From assembly GCA_002314525.1 (NCBI GenBank), contig DCGE01000005.1, forward strand, positions 9,367 to 17,684: a DNA stretch of 8,318 nt, written 5' to 3'. Source of the DNA: Prevotellaceae bacterium UBA1786. GTDB lineage: Bacteria > Bacteroidota > Bacteroidia > Bacteroidales > Bacteroidaceae. How positions within the stretch are numbered: position 1 is the first letter of the stretch; each line of letters begins with the position of its first letter. The position numbers and the translations under genes were made by a program. Below the pieces are notes generated by a model. The model ran no database searches, was not told the DNA's origin, and was given only the letters and a program-made list of their open reading frames with translations. Positions 1-7,131 of this stretch are shown piece after piece.

Positions 1-21
1 CGTGGAGGCCTTTTTATGTTT

Positions 22-1659
22 CTATTTGTATAGTCCACGTTTGATGGAGTGTTTTGGAGTGTGCTGGAAGCCTTCGCGGAGAACTTCAATCTTGGCAAGT
101 TGGCTGTACTTCGGCAGGACTGCGTTCATCTGGACTTGGATGCTCTTGCACAGACTTTCTACCTGCTGGTCGGTCATGTCTTTGTCCTGCTCTGGCAAGG
201 TTATCAGGGCTATGACTTGTTTGTTGCGGTCGATAACGAGTGACTCAGCAACATGTGGGAGATCGTTCAGCAGACTCTCTATCTCCTCTGGATAGATATT
301 CTGTCCATTGGACGTGAGTATCATGCACTTGCATCGACCTTTGATGAAGATGTTGCCGTTCTTGTCAATTATTCCGAGGTCTCCTGTGCGAAGCCAGCCA
401 TCCTGAGTGAAAGCTGCCTTCGTTGCTTCTGGATCTTTGTAATAGCCTGTCATCACGTTTGGTCCGAAGACTTGTATCTCTCCGACTTCGTGCTGTGGAT
501 CAGAAGAGTCGATGCGAATCTGGAGGGTATCAACGACTTTACCGCATGAAGTCTGGACAAAGTCCTTCCAATCAACGTATGCTACAAGAGGGGCACATTC
601 AGTCATTCCGTACCCTACTGTGAATGGAAGACCTATTTTGTGCAGAAGTTTTTCGACTGGTCGTGATAGGGCAGCACCTCCCATAGGGATAAGTACCACA
701 TTACCTCCGAACGCAGTCATGAGCTTGTGATATATCTGGCGATAGATGATTTTGTTGATGCCTGGTATCTTGACGAGCAGTTTCGGTATCGGCTTGTCGA
801 GCATAGGCATCACCTTGCCCTTTATGAGTTTCTCCATGACGAGAGGTACGGTGACGAAGAGGTATGGCTTGACTTCGGCAAATGCCTTCATCAGGATTGT
901 CGGGGTAGGGGCTTTATCAAGAAAGAATATGTGGCATCCTCCGAGGAGCGGATATAGGAATTCGACGACGAAACCGAACATGTGTGCCAGTGGGAGCATG
1001 CTCAGACAATTATTGCGAGGACTTGACGGAAGGGTTCGCTGGTCGAAGTCGATATTGGCAGAAATGCTACGTGCCGGGAGCATGATGCCTTTGGGATTCC
1101 CGGTGGTTCCTGATGTATAGCTGATGATGGCGAGTTCTTCCTCAACGTCAGATGCGTAGCTGATGTCGTCGGGTGTGAGTCCTTCGGGATACTTGGTGTG
1201 GTACAGTTCATCTATCTTCTCTGAAGTGAAACTATATTCAGGTGATTGCGTGAAGAGGGGGAGATATGTGTCGGTTTCGACTACGAGACGGAGTCCTGGA
1301 ATGTCTTCAGGAACAACGCCTGAATTGAATATTTTTTTGTCGATGAAAAGTATGATGCTGTCAGAATGAGCCGTGAGACGCGTGATGCTGTCGGCTGTGA
1401 AATTTGGGAGAAGAGGCACTGCCACTGCATGATATGTAGAGATGGCAAGGAAGATATTGCCCCACTGAGCTGTATTGCGTCCTACTAAGGCAATTTTGTC
1501 TCCTGGTTTCACACCTGTTTTCTCAAAAAGAATATGCAGGCGCTCGATGTTCTCCGCAACATCAGCGTAGGAATATGTGAGACCATGAAAATTGGATAGA
1601 GCTGGCTCGTTCCAATATTTGCGTGTTACGTTCTCAAAATATGTAAGAAAATGTGTCAT
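22..1659 (-). CDS. AMP-forming long-chain acyl-CoA synthetase (AMP-binding/ANL family)
   Basis: This 545-residue protein is a complete member of the adenylate-forming ligase family. By family it activates a carboxylic acid, probably a fatty acid, to acyl-AMP and then acyl-CoA in the cytosol or at the inner membrane face. Visible motifs are the phosphate-binding loop [11 protein letters not shown] (181-191), LPLAHMFG (222-229), the adenine-binding GYGMTE (349-354), GWLRTGDLG (421-429) and the hinge region [22 protein letters not shown] (440-461). The C-terminus TPKHSIKR (534-541) corresponds to the A10 motif, but Ser538 stands where the catalytic lysine is usually found. The ATG overlaps the ispD stop by 4 nt (ATGA), so it is probably translationally coupled as the last visible gene of the pdxJ run. 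No signal peptide or membrane segment is evident. The acyl substrate cannot be read from sequence; medium-chain or aryl acids remain possible. Confidence 0.93.
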   Translation of the reverse strand: MTHFLTYFENVTRKYWNEPALSNFHGLTYSYADVAENIERLHILFEKTGVKPGDKIALVGRNTAQWGNIFLAISTYHAVAVPLLPNFTADSITRLTAHSDSIILFIDKKIFNSGVVPEDIPGLRLVVETDTYLPLFTQSPEYSFTSEKIDELYHTKYPEGLTPDDISYASDVEEELAIISYTSGTTGNPKGIMLPARSISANIDFDQRTLPSSPRNNCLSMLPLAHMFGFVVEFLYPLLGGCHIFFLDKAPTPTILMKAFAEVKPYLFVTVPLVMEKLIKGKVMPMLDKPIPKLLVKIPGINKIIYRQIYHKLMTAFGGNVVLIPMGGAALSRPVEKLLHKIGLPFTVGYGMTECAPLVAYVDWKDFVQTSCGKVVDTLQIRIDSSDPQHEVGEIQVFGPNVMTGYYKDPEATKAAFTQDGWLRTGDLGIIDKNGNIFIKGRCKCMILTSNGQNIYPEEIESLLNDLPHVAESLVIDRNKQVIALITLPEQDKDMTDQQVESLCKSIQVQMNAVLPKYSQLAKIEVLREGFQHTPKHSIKRGLYK

Positions 1660-2303
1660 AAGTCTGCTTTTGTCGTAATTTTGATGTTTTCGCGGTTGCC
1701 TTCTACGAGTGTGATGGGGTGCGGAAGTGCCTCGACGACAGAGGCATCATCTGTAAACGAAGGTGTGAACAGCTGACAGTAGGCCTTACGGAGAAGAGTG
1801 GATGAAAACACCTGAGGTGTCTGCACGAGTTTGTATTCACTGCGTGGTACTGTATGGCTGCCTTCTGGAGTTATATGGCGAATGGTCTCGACGATGTCGA
1901 TTACGGGTATTGCCGTGCCTGTTTCATTGGCTGTATCAAAGCAACGCGCAATAACCTCTGTGGATACGTATGGCCTTACGCCGTCATGAACGGCAATCAG
2001 TGCGGTATCTTCGGGAACAATATTCAGTCCGTTGAGTACAGAATGAAAGCGTTCGGCACCGCCTGAGGTGATTGTGTGCGGTATCGTGAAGTTGTGTTCT
2101 GAACAGAGTCCTTGCCAGAATTCGTGCTGATCCTGTGGCAAAACCACAATGATATTGATGCTTTTATCGTAATCATAGAAACGACGAATGGTATGCATAA
2201 GAATAGGCACACCATTGAGCGGAAGAAATTGTTTGGGAATGTCGGTTCCCATCCGGAGTCCTTTACCACCAGCTACTATGATTACGGTCTTCTTTATCTG
2301 CAT
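1656..2303 (-). CDS. ispD: 2-C-methyl-D-erythritol 4-phosphate cytidylyltransferase
   Basis: IspD joins MEP and CTP to form CDP-methylerythritol and pyrophosphate, the third step of the non-mevalonate isoprenoid pathway, in the cytosol. The 215-residue protein has the nucleotide-binding signature AGGKGLRM (11-18) with PKQF (23-26), [10 protein letters not shown] (104-113), [15 protein letters not shown] (152-166), FTDDAS (183-188) and [11 protein letters not shown] (201-211); Lys208 matches the conserved substrate lysine near the C-terminus. It stops almost at once after that motif (KADL), so it is shorter than the roughly 225-236 residues common in the family and lacks most of the final helix. 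The ATG at 2303 lies inside the end of the DJ-1 gene (10-nt overlap), and its stop overlaps the acyl-CoA synthetase start by 4 nt. Both junctions point to co-translation. No good Shine-Dalgarno sequence is apparent. Confidence 0.95.
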   Translation of the reverse strand: MQIKKTVIIVAGGKGLRMGTDIPKQFLPLNGVPILMHTIRRFYDYDKSINIIVVLPQDQHEFWQGLCSEHNFTIPHTITSGGAERFHSVLNGLNIVPEDTALIAVHDGVRPYVSTEVIARCFDTANETGTAIPVIDIVETIRHITPEGSHTVPRSEYKLVQTPQVFSSTLLRKAYCQLFTPSFTDDASVVEALPHPITLVEGNRENIKITTKADL

Positions 2304-2842
2304 ATCATTCCATCGGTTATGGAATCGGCTATAGCCTTTCCACAGAGATGTTCAACGATGGCAAATCCTAAGTTGTATGCCGCACCTGGACCTTTGGCTG
2401 TGATGAACTGACCATCTTTTTCAATGAGAGCTCCTGTGGCATCGGCACCGAGTAGCTGGTCTTCAAAGCCTGGATAGCATGTTGCATGAACTCCTCGGAG
2501 CAGTCCGAGATTGCCGAATACTAATGGGGCTGCACAGATGGCTGCCAACATTTTGTCAGCCTTGTAGTGTGAAATAATAACCTCACATAATCCCTTATGT
2601 GCAAGCAGATTCTTTGCTCCCGGCATTCCACCTGGAAGCATGAGGAAGTCGGCATCACTGAAATCGCAGTCTTCAAAAAGGCTGTCGGCTACTATTCTGA
2701 CCCCATGGGCGCTTGTTACTGTGAGTTGGCCTGTGATGGAGACGAGTATAGTCTCAATGCCTGCACGTCGGCAGATGTCGGTTGTTGCAAGTGCTTCGCA
2801 CTCTTCAAAACCTGTGGCGAGAAACTGGTATATTTTTTTCAT
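2294..2842 (-). CDS. DJ-1/PfpI family protein (YajL/ThiJ-like)
   Basis: This 182-residue protein belongs to the DJ-1 clade of the class I glutamine amidotransferase-like fold. Key features are an N-terminal strand leading to GFEECEAL (11-18) with the conserved acidic Glu14, LPGGMPGA (69-76), and the nucleophile elbow AAICAAP (100-106) with Cys103. The C-terminal part [21 protein letters not shown] (146-166) is also typical of the clade. Proteins of this clade have been linked to oxidative stress protection, glyoxalase and protein or nucleotide deglycation activities, several of them disputed, so the substrate is left open. It was historically labelled ThiJ, but nothing here shows a thiamine role. 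The gene lies 49 nt after pdxJ and overlaps ispD by 10 nt. It is near usual length with no frameshift. Confidence 0.9.
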   Translation of the reverse strand: MKKIYQFLATGFEECEALATTDICRRAGIETILVSITGQLTVTSAHGVRIVADSLFEDCDFSDADFLMLPGGMPGAKNLLAHKGLCEVIISHYKADKMLAAICAAPLVFGNLGLLRGVHATCYPGFEDQLLGADATGALIEKDGQFITAKGPGAAYNLGFAIVEHLCGKAIADSITDGMICR

Positions 2843-2879
2843 GGCTATTGGCTTTCAGCTAATGGCAAATGGCTAACAG
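2843..2879 (+). repeat. Imperfect GGCTAAT-like heptamer repeat between pdxJ and the DJ-1 gene
   Basis: The 49-nt gap between pdxJ and the DJ-1 gene is built largely of degenerate units: GGCTATT, GGCTTTCA, GCTAAT, GGCAAAT, GGCTAAC. On the minus strand GCCATTAGC and GCCAATAGC could pair across a 5-nt loop with two mismatches, which is too weak to call a terminator. Confidence 0.45.
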
Positions 2880-2891
2880 CGAAAGTAAAAA

Positions 2892-3608
2892 TTACGGACG
2901 AAGGCAGTCTTTGTATTGTTTGATGGTTTCCTGAAGACCGAGGTAGAGGGCATCGCAGATAAGTGCATGACCTATACTGACCTCGTCAATCCATGGGATG
3001 TTCTGTATGAGGAAGCGAAGGTTCTCAAGACTGAGATCATGACCTGCGTTCACTCCCATTCCGCATTGACGAGCCACCTGGGCGGCCTTGACAAATGGTT
3101 CTACAGCTGCCTGTGGGTTTGACTTGTATGCTGTTGCGTATGGTTCTGTGTATAGTTCGATTCGGTCGGACCCTATCTTTGCGGCATATTCAATCATCTC
3201 GGGGTCTGTTCCGACGAAGATGGAGGAGCGTATGCCGTTCTCGTTGAAATGACATACGACATCGGTAAGGAAATCAAAGTTCTCCTTCGTGTCCCAGCCT
3301 GCGTTTGACGTGATCTGTCCTGGTTTGTCGGGAACGAGTGTGACTTGAGTCGGATGTACTCTGCATACGAGGTCAATAAAACTATTCTGTGGATAGCCTT
3401 CGATGTTGAACTCTGTGGATAGTATTGGCTTCAGGTTCACTACGTCGTTGTAACGGATATGTCTCTCGTCGGGACGTGGATGAACGGTAATCCCGTCAGC
3501 TCCGAATTGCTCACAGTCAAGGGCAACTTGGAGTACATTTGGATTGTTTCCTCCGCGTGCATTTCGCAAAGTGGCAATTTTATTTATATTGACACTTAAG
3601 TTTGTCAT
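2892..3608 (-). CDS. pdxJ: Pyridoxine 5'-phosphate synthase
   Basis: PdxJ condenses 1-deoxy-D-xylulose 5-phosphate with 3-amino-2-oxopropyl phosphate to make pyridoxine 5'-phosphate, the last ring-forming step of DXP-dependent vitamin B6 synthesis, as a cytosolic TIM barrel. At 238 residues it is full length. Conserved elements are [17 protein letters not shown] (4-20), [12 protein letters not shown] (40-51, with His43, Arg45 and His50), the acidic residue Glu70 in [14 protein letters not shown] (89-96), [11 protein letters not shown] (186-196, His190) and [16 protein letters not shown] (210-225). It is the first gene of the leftward run and is divergent from nadK, an arrangement I recall as common in Bacteroidales. 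In many relatives exbB, exbD and tonB follow pdxJ; here the DJ-1 gene follows instead. Confidence 0.96.
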   Translation of the reverse strand: MTNLSVNINKIATLRNARGGNNPNVLQVALDCEQFGADGITVHPRPDERHIRYNDVVNLKPILSTEFNIEGYPQNSFIDLVCRVHPTQVTLVPDKPGQITSNAGWDTKENFDFLTDVVCHFNENGIRSSIFVGTDPEMIEYAAKIGSDRIELYTEPYATAYKSNPQAAVEPFVKAAQVARQCGMGVNAGHDLSLENLRFLIQNIPWIDEVSIGHALICDALYLGLQETIKQYKDCLRP

Positions 3609-3631
3609 GTTATAAACTTTTATTATTTTTG
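3601..3631 (+). promoter_or_regulatory. Putative nadK promoter (Bacteroidota -33/-7)
   Basis: TTTG at 3601-3604 and TATTTTTG at 3624-3631 are separated by 19 nt, which fits the TTTG-N19-21-TAnnTTTG consensus used by the Bacteroidota primary sigma factor. Transcription would start near 3637 and leave a leader of about 50 nt before the nadK ATG. The -33 element overlaps the first codons of pdxJ on the other strand. Confidence 0.6.
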
Positions 3632-3639
3632 CAAAAGTA
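3632..3639 (-). promoter_or_regulatory. pdxJ: Putative pdxJ -7 box
   Basis: Read on the minus strand this is TACTTTTG, a match to TAnnTTTG, placed 23 nt before the pdxJ start codon. It directly abuts the opposing nadK -7 box. No TTTG is found 19-21 nt further upstream (the region reads TTCT-like), so the -33 element is weak or absent. Only the -7 box supports the call. Confidence 0.4.
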
Positions 3640-3689
3640 ATTATTTTTAGCGAGAAAAAGAAGGATTCTTGTCTTTATTTTTTCATAGT

Positions 3690-4526
3690 ATGGAATTTGA
3701 TATTAAAAGGATTGCCCTTTTTGGCAATGACGGCTTGGAAAAGGCTCAATTGGTAGCTGACAGACTGTATGATGATGCAGATAAACTCGGAATTGAGTTG
3801 TTCAGGCCTGAGAACGATGATTTCAATGCAGATATGGTGATTTGCCTGGGCGGAGATGGCACTTTCCTCGATGTTGCAGGTAGGGTCGGAGCAAAGGAAA
3901 TCCCTATTCTTGGTATCAATGTGGGACATCTCGGTTTTTTGGTAAATTATTCGGAGGATGATTTGATGTCGTTGCTCAAAGATGTTAAAAGTGGGCAATT
4001 TGAAATAACGAACCATAATATTCTTGAAGTCTCTTGTGAAGACCTTGAACTTCGTGGATATCCATACGCTCTGAACGAAGTTGCAATACTGAAACATGAT
4101 GTGTCATCTATGATCAATATAAGTGCTTCGGTTGATGGTGAATCGCTTACGACATACATGGCTGATGGACTTATTGTAGGCACTCCTACAGGATCGACTG
4201 CTTACTCGCTCAGTGTCGGCGGACCTGTAATCGTTCCTCAGCTCGACGCAATTCTTCTGACGCCGGTGGCTCCTCATAGTTTGAATATGAGGCCGGTGGT
4301 CATTGGCGGTAATTCAGTCGTAGAACTTAGCGTAAAAAGCAGAAGTGGAAGTTTCCTGATCTCGCTTGATGGAAGAAGCCATAGCTACAGAGATAATGTT
4401 ACACTGAAAATAAAAAAAGCAAACTACAAGGTGAAGGTCGTAACCCATGACGGCAGGACCTTTTTCAGTTCTCTGCGTGACAAACTGATGTGGGGTGTGG
4501 TGAGACCTTGTAGGAGTGAAGAGTGA
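3690..4526 (+). CDS. nadK: NAD kinase (ATP-NAD kinase)
   Basis: NadK phosphorylates NAD at the 2'-position of its adenosine ribose to give NADP, in the cytosol. The 278-residue product has the diagnostic GGDGT (54-58) after hydrophobic strand MVICLG, GINVGHLGFL (75-84), ALNEVAI (127-133) contacting NAD, GTPTGSTAYSLSVGGPVI (164-181) and SLDGR (225-229), and ends with the usual SSLRDKLMWG (260-269) and a short polar tail. I chose the ATG at 3690. A TTG 21 nt upstream (3669) is open in the same frame, but it would add seven unconserved residues (MSLFFHS). The start is therefore about 50 nt downstream of the -7 box at 3624-3631. The gene is divergent from pdxJ and is followed after 62 nt by an ABC exporter gene on the same strand. 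Confidence 0.96.
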   Translation: MEFDIKRIALFGNDGLEKAQLVADRLYDDADKLGIELFRPENDDFNADMVICLGGDGTFLDVAGRVGAKEIPILGINVGHLGFLVNYSEDDLMSLLKDVKSGQFEITNHNILEVSCEDLELRGYPYALNEVAILKHDVSSMINISASVDGESLTTYMADGLIVGTPTGSTAYSLSVGGPVIVPQLDAILLTPVAPHSLNMRPVVIGGNSVVELSVKSRSGSFLISLDGRSHSYRDNVTLKIKKANYKVKVVTHDGRTFFSSLRDKLMWGVVRPCRSEE

Positions 4527-4538
4527 AGGGTACCTTTC
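4507..4538 (+). promoter_or_regulatory. Weak candidate promoter for the ABC exporter
   Basis: CTTG at 4507-4510 and TACCTTTC at 4531-4538 are separated by 20 nt, each with one mismatch to the Bacteroidota consensus. It would give a leader of about 45 nt. Read-through from nadK is an equally good explanation. A GGAGG at 4558-4562 is 26 nt from the start codon, too far to act as its ribosome binding site. Confidence 0.22.
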
Positions 4539-4588
4539 GTAAGTGATGATTTCGTTTGGAGGATCCATTGAAATTATATGAATGATTG

Positions 4589-6274
4589 ATGAAATTCAGG
4601 ATTAACAAGACAAAATACAGTATTCGACAGATTGTTTCATGGCTGTGGAAACATCATGGTGGCTGTCGTGTTCAGGCTTTTACGAATATGGCAGTGGGCT
4701 TGTTGTTGGTTGTCATAGGATTGGTCTGTGTTGAAGTCGTAAAACGACTGACGGATGTTGCTGTCGGATCAGCTGATGGAAATCTGTGGTTGTTGGCGGG
4801 TGTCTTGGCTTCTATGTATATACTTGAACTCATCCTGCACGTTGTCCAGACTTGGGTCGGCGCACTCCTGGGGGTGAAATCACAGAATAAATTTCAGCAG
4901 ATGTTCTTCAACAGACTTCTGAAAGGTCGTTGGAGTGGGGTTGAGAAGTTTCATAGTGGTGATGTGCTGAACCGGCTTTTCGGCGATGTGAAGGATATTG
5001 TGGGACTTCTGACTGATGTATTGCCGTTTCTCGTTGTAATAGTCTTCCAGTTTGTATTGTCGTTTGTATATCTTTTTTCCTTGGCTCCGAAACTTGCCTT
5101 GATTCTTGTGATTGTGTGTCCAGTGCTTCTGCTACTTTCTCGCTTTTATGTAATGAAGATGCGTAGGTACGTACGCAAGACCAAAGACAGCAACAGTGCC
5201 ATTCAAGCAATAATACAGGAATGCGTTCAGCATAAGATGGTCATCAAGGTACTTGAACAAGCCGATGCTATGGTCTGTAAACTTGATTGTCGTCAGTCGC
5301 TCTTAAGACATCAGGTCAGGAGTAAGGCAAAGTTCTCCATCGTGGTAAAGACTATCGTCACTCTCGGATTCTCGGGTAGTTATCTGGCTGCTTTGACTTT
5401 GGGTGTTTTCCAACTTAAGGATGGACTCATTTCAGTCGGTGTTTTGGTGGCATTTACACAACTTATCGGTAGGATTCAGCGGCCTTTGTTGGATATGGCG
5501 CGGCTGTTTCCTTCGCTGGTCAATAGTCTGACGTCTGCTGAGCGTCTTATGGAACTTGAAGAACTTCCAATGGAGACTATTCCGGAAAGGTCGTCCTCGG
5601 AACTTGAAGGTGAAAAGAAGGTCGGAGTGCGTTTTGAACACGTTGACTTCAATTATGACAACGCTGGCAGGGAGTGTGGAAAACGTCTTGTACTGAAGGA
5701 TTTCTCTTATGCTTTCGAACCAGGTTCGTTCACTGCCATACTTGGTCCTACCGGTATAGGAAAGACCACCCTTCTTCGGCTCATGCTTGCCTTGGTTGAT
5801 TCCCAAAATGGCAATATCAGCCTATACGGAGATTCTGGTAGGTCGGAGATGGTAAATCCGGGAATCAGAAAATTATTCTCCTATGTTCCTCAAGGCAATA
5901 CACTTTTCTCTGGAACCATAAGAGAAAACCTCCTCTTCGGTAACTTTGACGCTTCAGAGACAGAAATACAAAAGGCGTTAGAACTGGCAAAAGCCGAATT
6001 TGTCTTTGATAAACCAGATGGATTATTTACTCTCTGCGGAGAACAGGGTGGGGGACTTTCTGAAGGTCAGGCGCAGAGAATTGCCATTGCAAGAGCAATT
6101 CTCAGACCATGCAAGATCCTGTTGCTTGACGAGGCTACAAGTGCCCTTGATATTCAGACCGAAAAGGAAATTCTCACAAATATCAAGAACTATTACTCCG
6201 ACACTACAGTGATATTCGTAACCCATCGCCTTTCGGCTGTCAGCTTTGCTACAAACGAATTGGTACTTGGGTAA
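4589..6274 (+). CDS. ABC exporter, fused transmembrane and ATPase domains
   Basis: This 561-residue half-transporter has a six-helix exporter membrane domain (about 30-310) and a C-terminal nucleotide-binding domain (about 345-561), so it probably works as a homodimer in the inner membrane. Hydrophobic segments lie near 32-54, 67-96, 143-164, 167-187, 250-275 and 278-295. ATPase motifs are Walker A GPTGIGKT (386-393), Q-loop YVPQ (432-435), signature LSEGQ (490-494), Walker B ILLLDE (510-515) followed by the D-loop SALD, and H-loop THR with His546. It ends at NELVLG, 15 residues after the H-loop histidine, so the usual tail (GxIxExGxHxEL) is missing. The ATG at 4589 directly follows an in-frame TTG at 4586; an in-frame TGA at 4583 rules out earlier starts. 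No peptidase C39 domain and no partner gene are present. The cargo is unknown; lipid, peptide or drug export are all possible. Confidence 0.92.
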   Translation: MKFRINKTKYSIRQIVSWLWKHHGGCRVQAFTNMAVGLLLVVIGLVCVEVVKRLTDVAVGSADGNLWLLAGVLASMYILELILHVVQTWVGALLGVKSQNKFQQMFFNRLLKGRWSGVEKFHSGDVLNRLFGDVKDIVGLLTDVLPFLVVIVFQFVLSFVYLFSLAPKLALILVIVCPVLLLLSRFYVMKMRRYVRKTKDSNSAIQAIIQECVQHKMVIKVLEQADAMVCKLDCRQSLLRHQVRSKAKFSIVVKTIVTLGFSGSYLAALTLGVFQLKDGLISVGVLVAFTQLIGRIQRPLLDMARLFPSLVNSLTSAERLMELEELPMETIPERSSSELEGEKKVGVRFEHVDFNYDNAGRECGKRLVLKDFSYAFEPGSFTAILGPTGIGKTTLLRLMLALVDSQNGNISLYGDSGRSEMVNPGIRKLFSYVPQGNTLFSGTIRENLLFGNFDASETEIQKALELAKAEFVFDKPDGLFTLCGEQGGGLSEGQAQRIAIARAILRPCKILLLDEATSALDIQTEKEILTNIKNYYSDTTVIFVTHRLSAVSFATNELVLG

Positions 6275-6277
6275 TAG

Positions 6278-6877
6278 CTATAACATTTTCAGCGCTTTTT
6301 TGATGACAGTTTCTACGCTGTCATCCGGACTGTCAGTAAGTATCGACTTGACAGTCTTGACTACGGATGCTGCACTGAATCCCAATAGCTTGAGAGCATT
6401 GATAGCTTCGTCATAGATGATGGAGTTGATGGCGACTTGCTGAGCCTGAGATGACGTGTTGTCGGTAGCGTATTCGTAGGCATCGACTTTGTCCTTCAGC
6501 TCTACGATGACCTTCTGTGCAGTCTTCTTTCCGAGACCTTTGACTGTAGTGAGAAGACGATCATTCCCTGAGGCAACGATGTTGCAGAGTTCCGAAGTTG
6601 AAAAGGCTGAGAGAATCATCCTTGCAGTGTTGCCGCCGACACCAGAAACCGAGAGCAGATGGATGAACAACTGACGCTCTTCTTTCGTGATGAATCCGAA
6701 GAGAACATAGGCATCTTCCCTGATGGCTTCATATACATACAATTTGGCAACTTCCTTGCCCTGGATGGCAGAGAAGGTGTTAAGCGTGATGTTGAGGAAA
6801 TAACCAACACCATTGCAGTCTATCACAACCGATGCGGGAGTGAGGTCATCGACTTTTCCTTTAAGATACTCTATCAT
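6278..6877 (-). CDS. ruvA: Holliday junction branch migration protein RuvA
   Basis: RuvA tetramers bind four-way DNA junctions and load the RuvB motor for branch migration in recombinational repair. The 199-residue length is normal. Domain I is the OB fold at about 1-62 (MIEYLKGKV, VVIDCNGVGYFL, EDAYVLFGF). Domain II carries two helix-hairpin-helix motifs, LLSVSGVGGNTARMIL (74-89) and LTTVKGLGKKTAQKVIVEL (109-127). A polar linker (about 130-152) precedes domain III (153-199, YDEAINALKLLGFSAASVV), which contacts RuvB. No ruvB or ruvC is nearby. A Bacteroidota-type promoter lies just upstream. The gene converges on the ABC exporter, with 3 nt between the two stop codons. Confidence 0.97.
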   Translation of the reverse strand: MIEYLKGKVDDLTPASVVIDCNGVGYFLNITLNTFSAIQGKEVAKLYVYEAIREDAYVLFGFITKEERQLFIHLLSVSGVGGNTARMILSAFSTSELCNIVASGNDRLLTTVKGLGKKTAQKVIVELKDKVDAYEYATDNTSSQAQQVAINSIIYDEAINALKLLGFSAASVVKTVKSILTDSPDDSVETVIKKALKML

Positions 6878-6899
6878 TATGAATCCTGTTTTTTCTCTG

Positions 6900-6931
6900 C
6901 AAAGATACTAACTTTGCACCAAACCGCCAAA
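6900..6931 (-). promoter_or_regulatory. ruvA: Putative ruvA promoter (Bacteroidota -33/-7)
   Basis: On the minus strand TTTG (6931-6928) and TATCTTTG (6907-6900) are separated by 20 nt, a full match to the Bacteroidota promoter consensus. The start site would fall near 6894, leaving a leader of about 17 nt before the ruvA ATG at 6877. Confidence 0.65.
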
Positions 6932-6944
6932 TAATCTACGGGAT

Positions 6945-6954
6945 AATTACACTT
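6945..6954 (-). repeat. Inverted copy of the repeat core
   Basis: AATTACACTT is the exact reverse complement of AAGTGTAATT, the central 10 nt of the three direct repeats near the ATPase start. It lies 14 nt upstream of the ruvA -33 element. Ten A/T-rich bases could match by chance. Confidence 0.4.
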
Positions 6955-7008
6955 CATCAGCCCGAAGGGCATTCCTTTCTTTTGCAATTTGTTTCTTGCC
7001 AGATTTTC

Positions 7009-7038
7009 CGGTTTTTCGGTTTTTAAGATGTTAAGATA
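7009..7038 (+). repeat. Two short tandem octamers
   Basis: CGGTTTTT occurs twice in tandem (7009-7016 and 7017-7024), and overlapping its end TTAAGATG/TTAAGATA occurs in tandem (7023-7030 and 7031-7038). They lead directly into the 33-bp-phased repeats, so about 120 nt in front of the ATPase gene is repetitive. Function is unknown, and slippage in A/T-rich DNA is a simple explanation. Confidence 0.6.
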
Positions 7039-7040
7039 GT

Positions 7041-7131
7041 TAAAAACTAAGAAAAAGTGTAATTTTCTAACCTGTATTTAAAAGAAAAAGTGTAATTTTG
7101 CAAGTGTAAAAACTAAGAAAAAGTGTAATTT
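7041..7131 (+). repeat. Three direct repeats at an exact 33-bp period upstream of the ATPase
   Basis: The core GAAAAAGTGTAATTT begins at 7051, 7084 and 7117, exactly 33 bp apart. The outer copies extend leftward to a perfect 25-nt match (7041-7065 and 7107-7131, each starting TAAAAACTAAG), while the middle copy shares only the core plus one further T with the first copy. The last copy ends 4 nt before the ATPase ATG. The regular period, about three helical turns, suggests protein binding sites or a tandem duplication; which of these is not decided by sequence alone. Confidence 0.85.
7093..7100 (+). promoter_or_regulatory. Candidate -7 box for the DUF4143-type ATPase
   Basis: TAATTTTG matches TAnnTTTG and sits inside the middle copy of the 33-bp-phased repeat, 35 nt before the ATPase start codon. 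The -33 position reads CCTG with an 18-nt spacer, so the match is incomplete. The flanking repeat copies carry near versions (TAATTTTC and TAATTTGG). Confidence 0.35.

Noticed and set aside
1..21. Possible start of a terminator or next gene after the acyl-CoA synthetase
   Set aside because: Only 21 nt remain before the window edge (an A-rich stretch then GGCCTCC on the minus strand), too little to judge.
746..1120. 124-codon open frame on the plus strand
   Set aside because: It lies wholly antisense to the acyl-CoA synthetase, and its product resembles no family and is low in recognisable motifs.
3669..3689. Upstream TTG start for nadK
   Set aside because: It adds seven residues with no similarity to the family; the ATG at 3690 gives a normal N-terminus.
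5432..5806. 124-codon open frame on the minus strand
   Set aside because: It is antisense to the ABC exporter across conserved domain boundaries, so it is a coding shadow.
6960..6970. GCCC-GAA-GGGC hairpin as a terminator
   Set aside because: The stem is only 4 bp, the following sequence is pyrimidine-rich but not a clean T run, and no gene ends just upstream of it on either strand.
7041..7131. CRISPR-like array
   Set aside because: The shared core is only 15-16 nt, the gaps are about 17 nt of A/T-rich sequence, the middle copy lacks the outer extension, and no cas gene is present.
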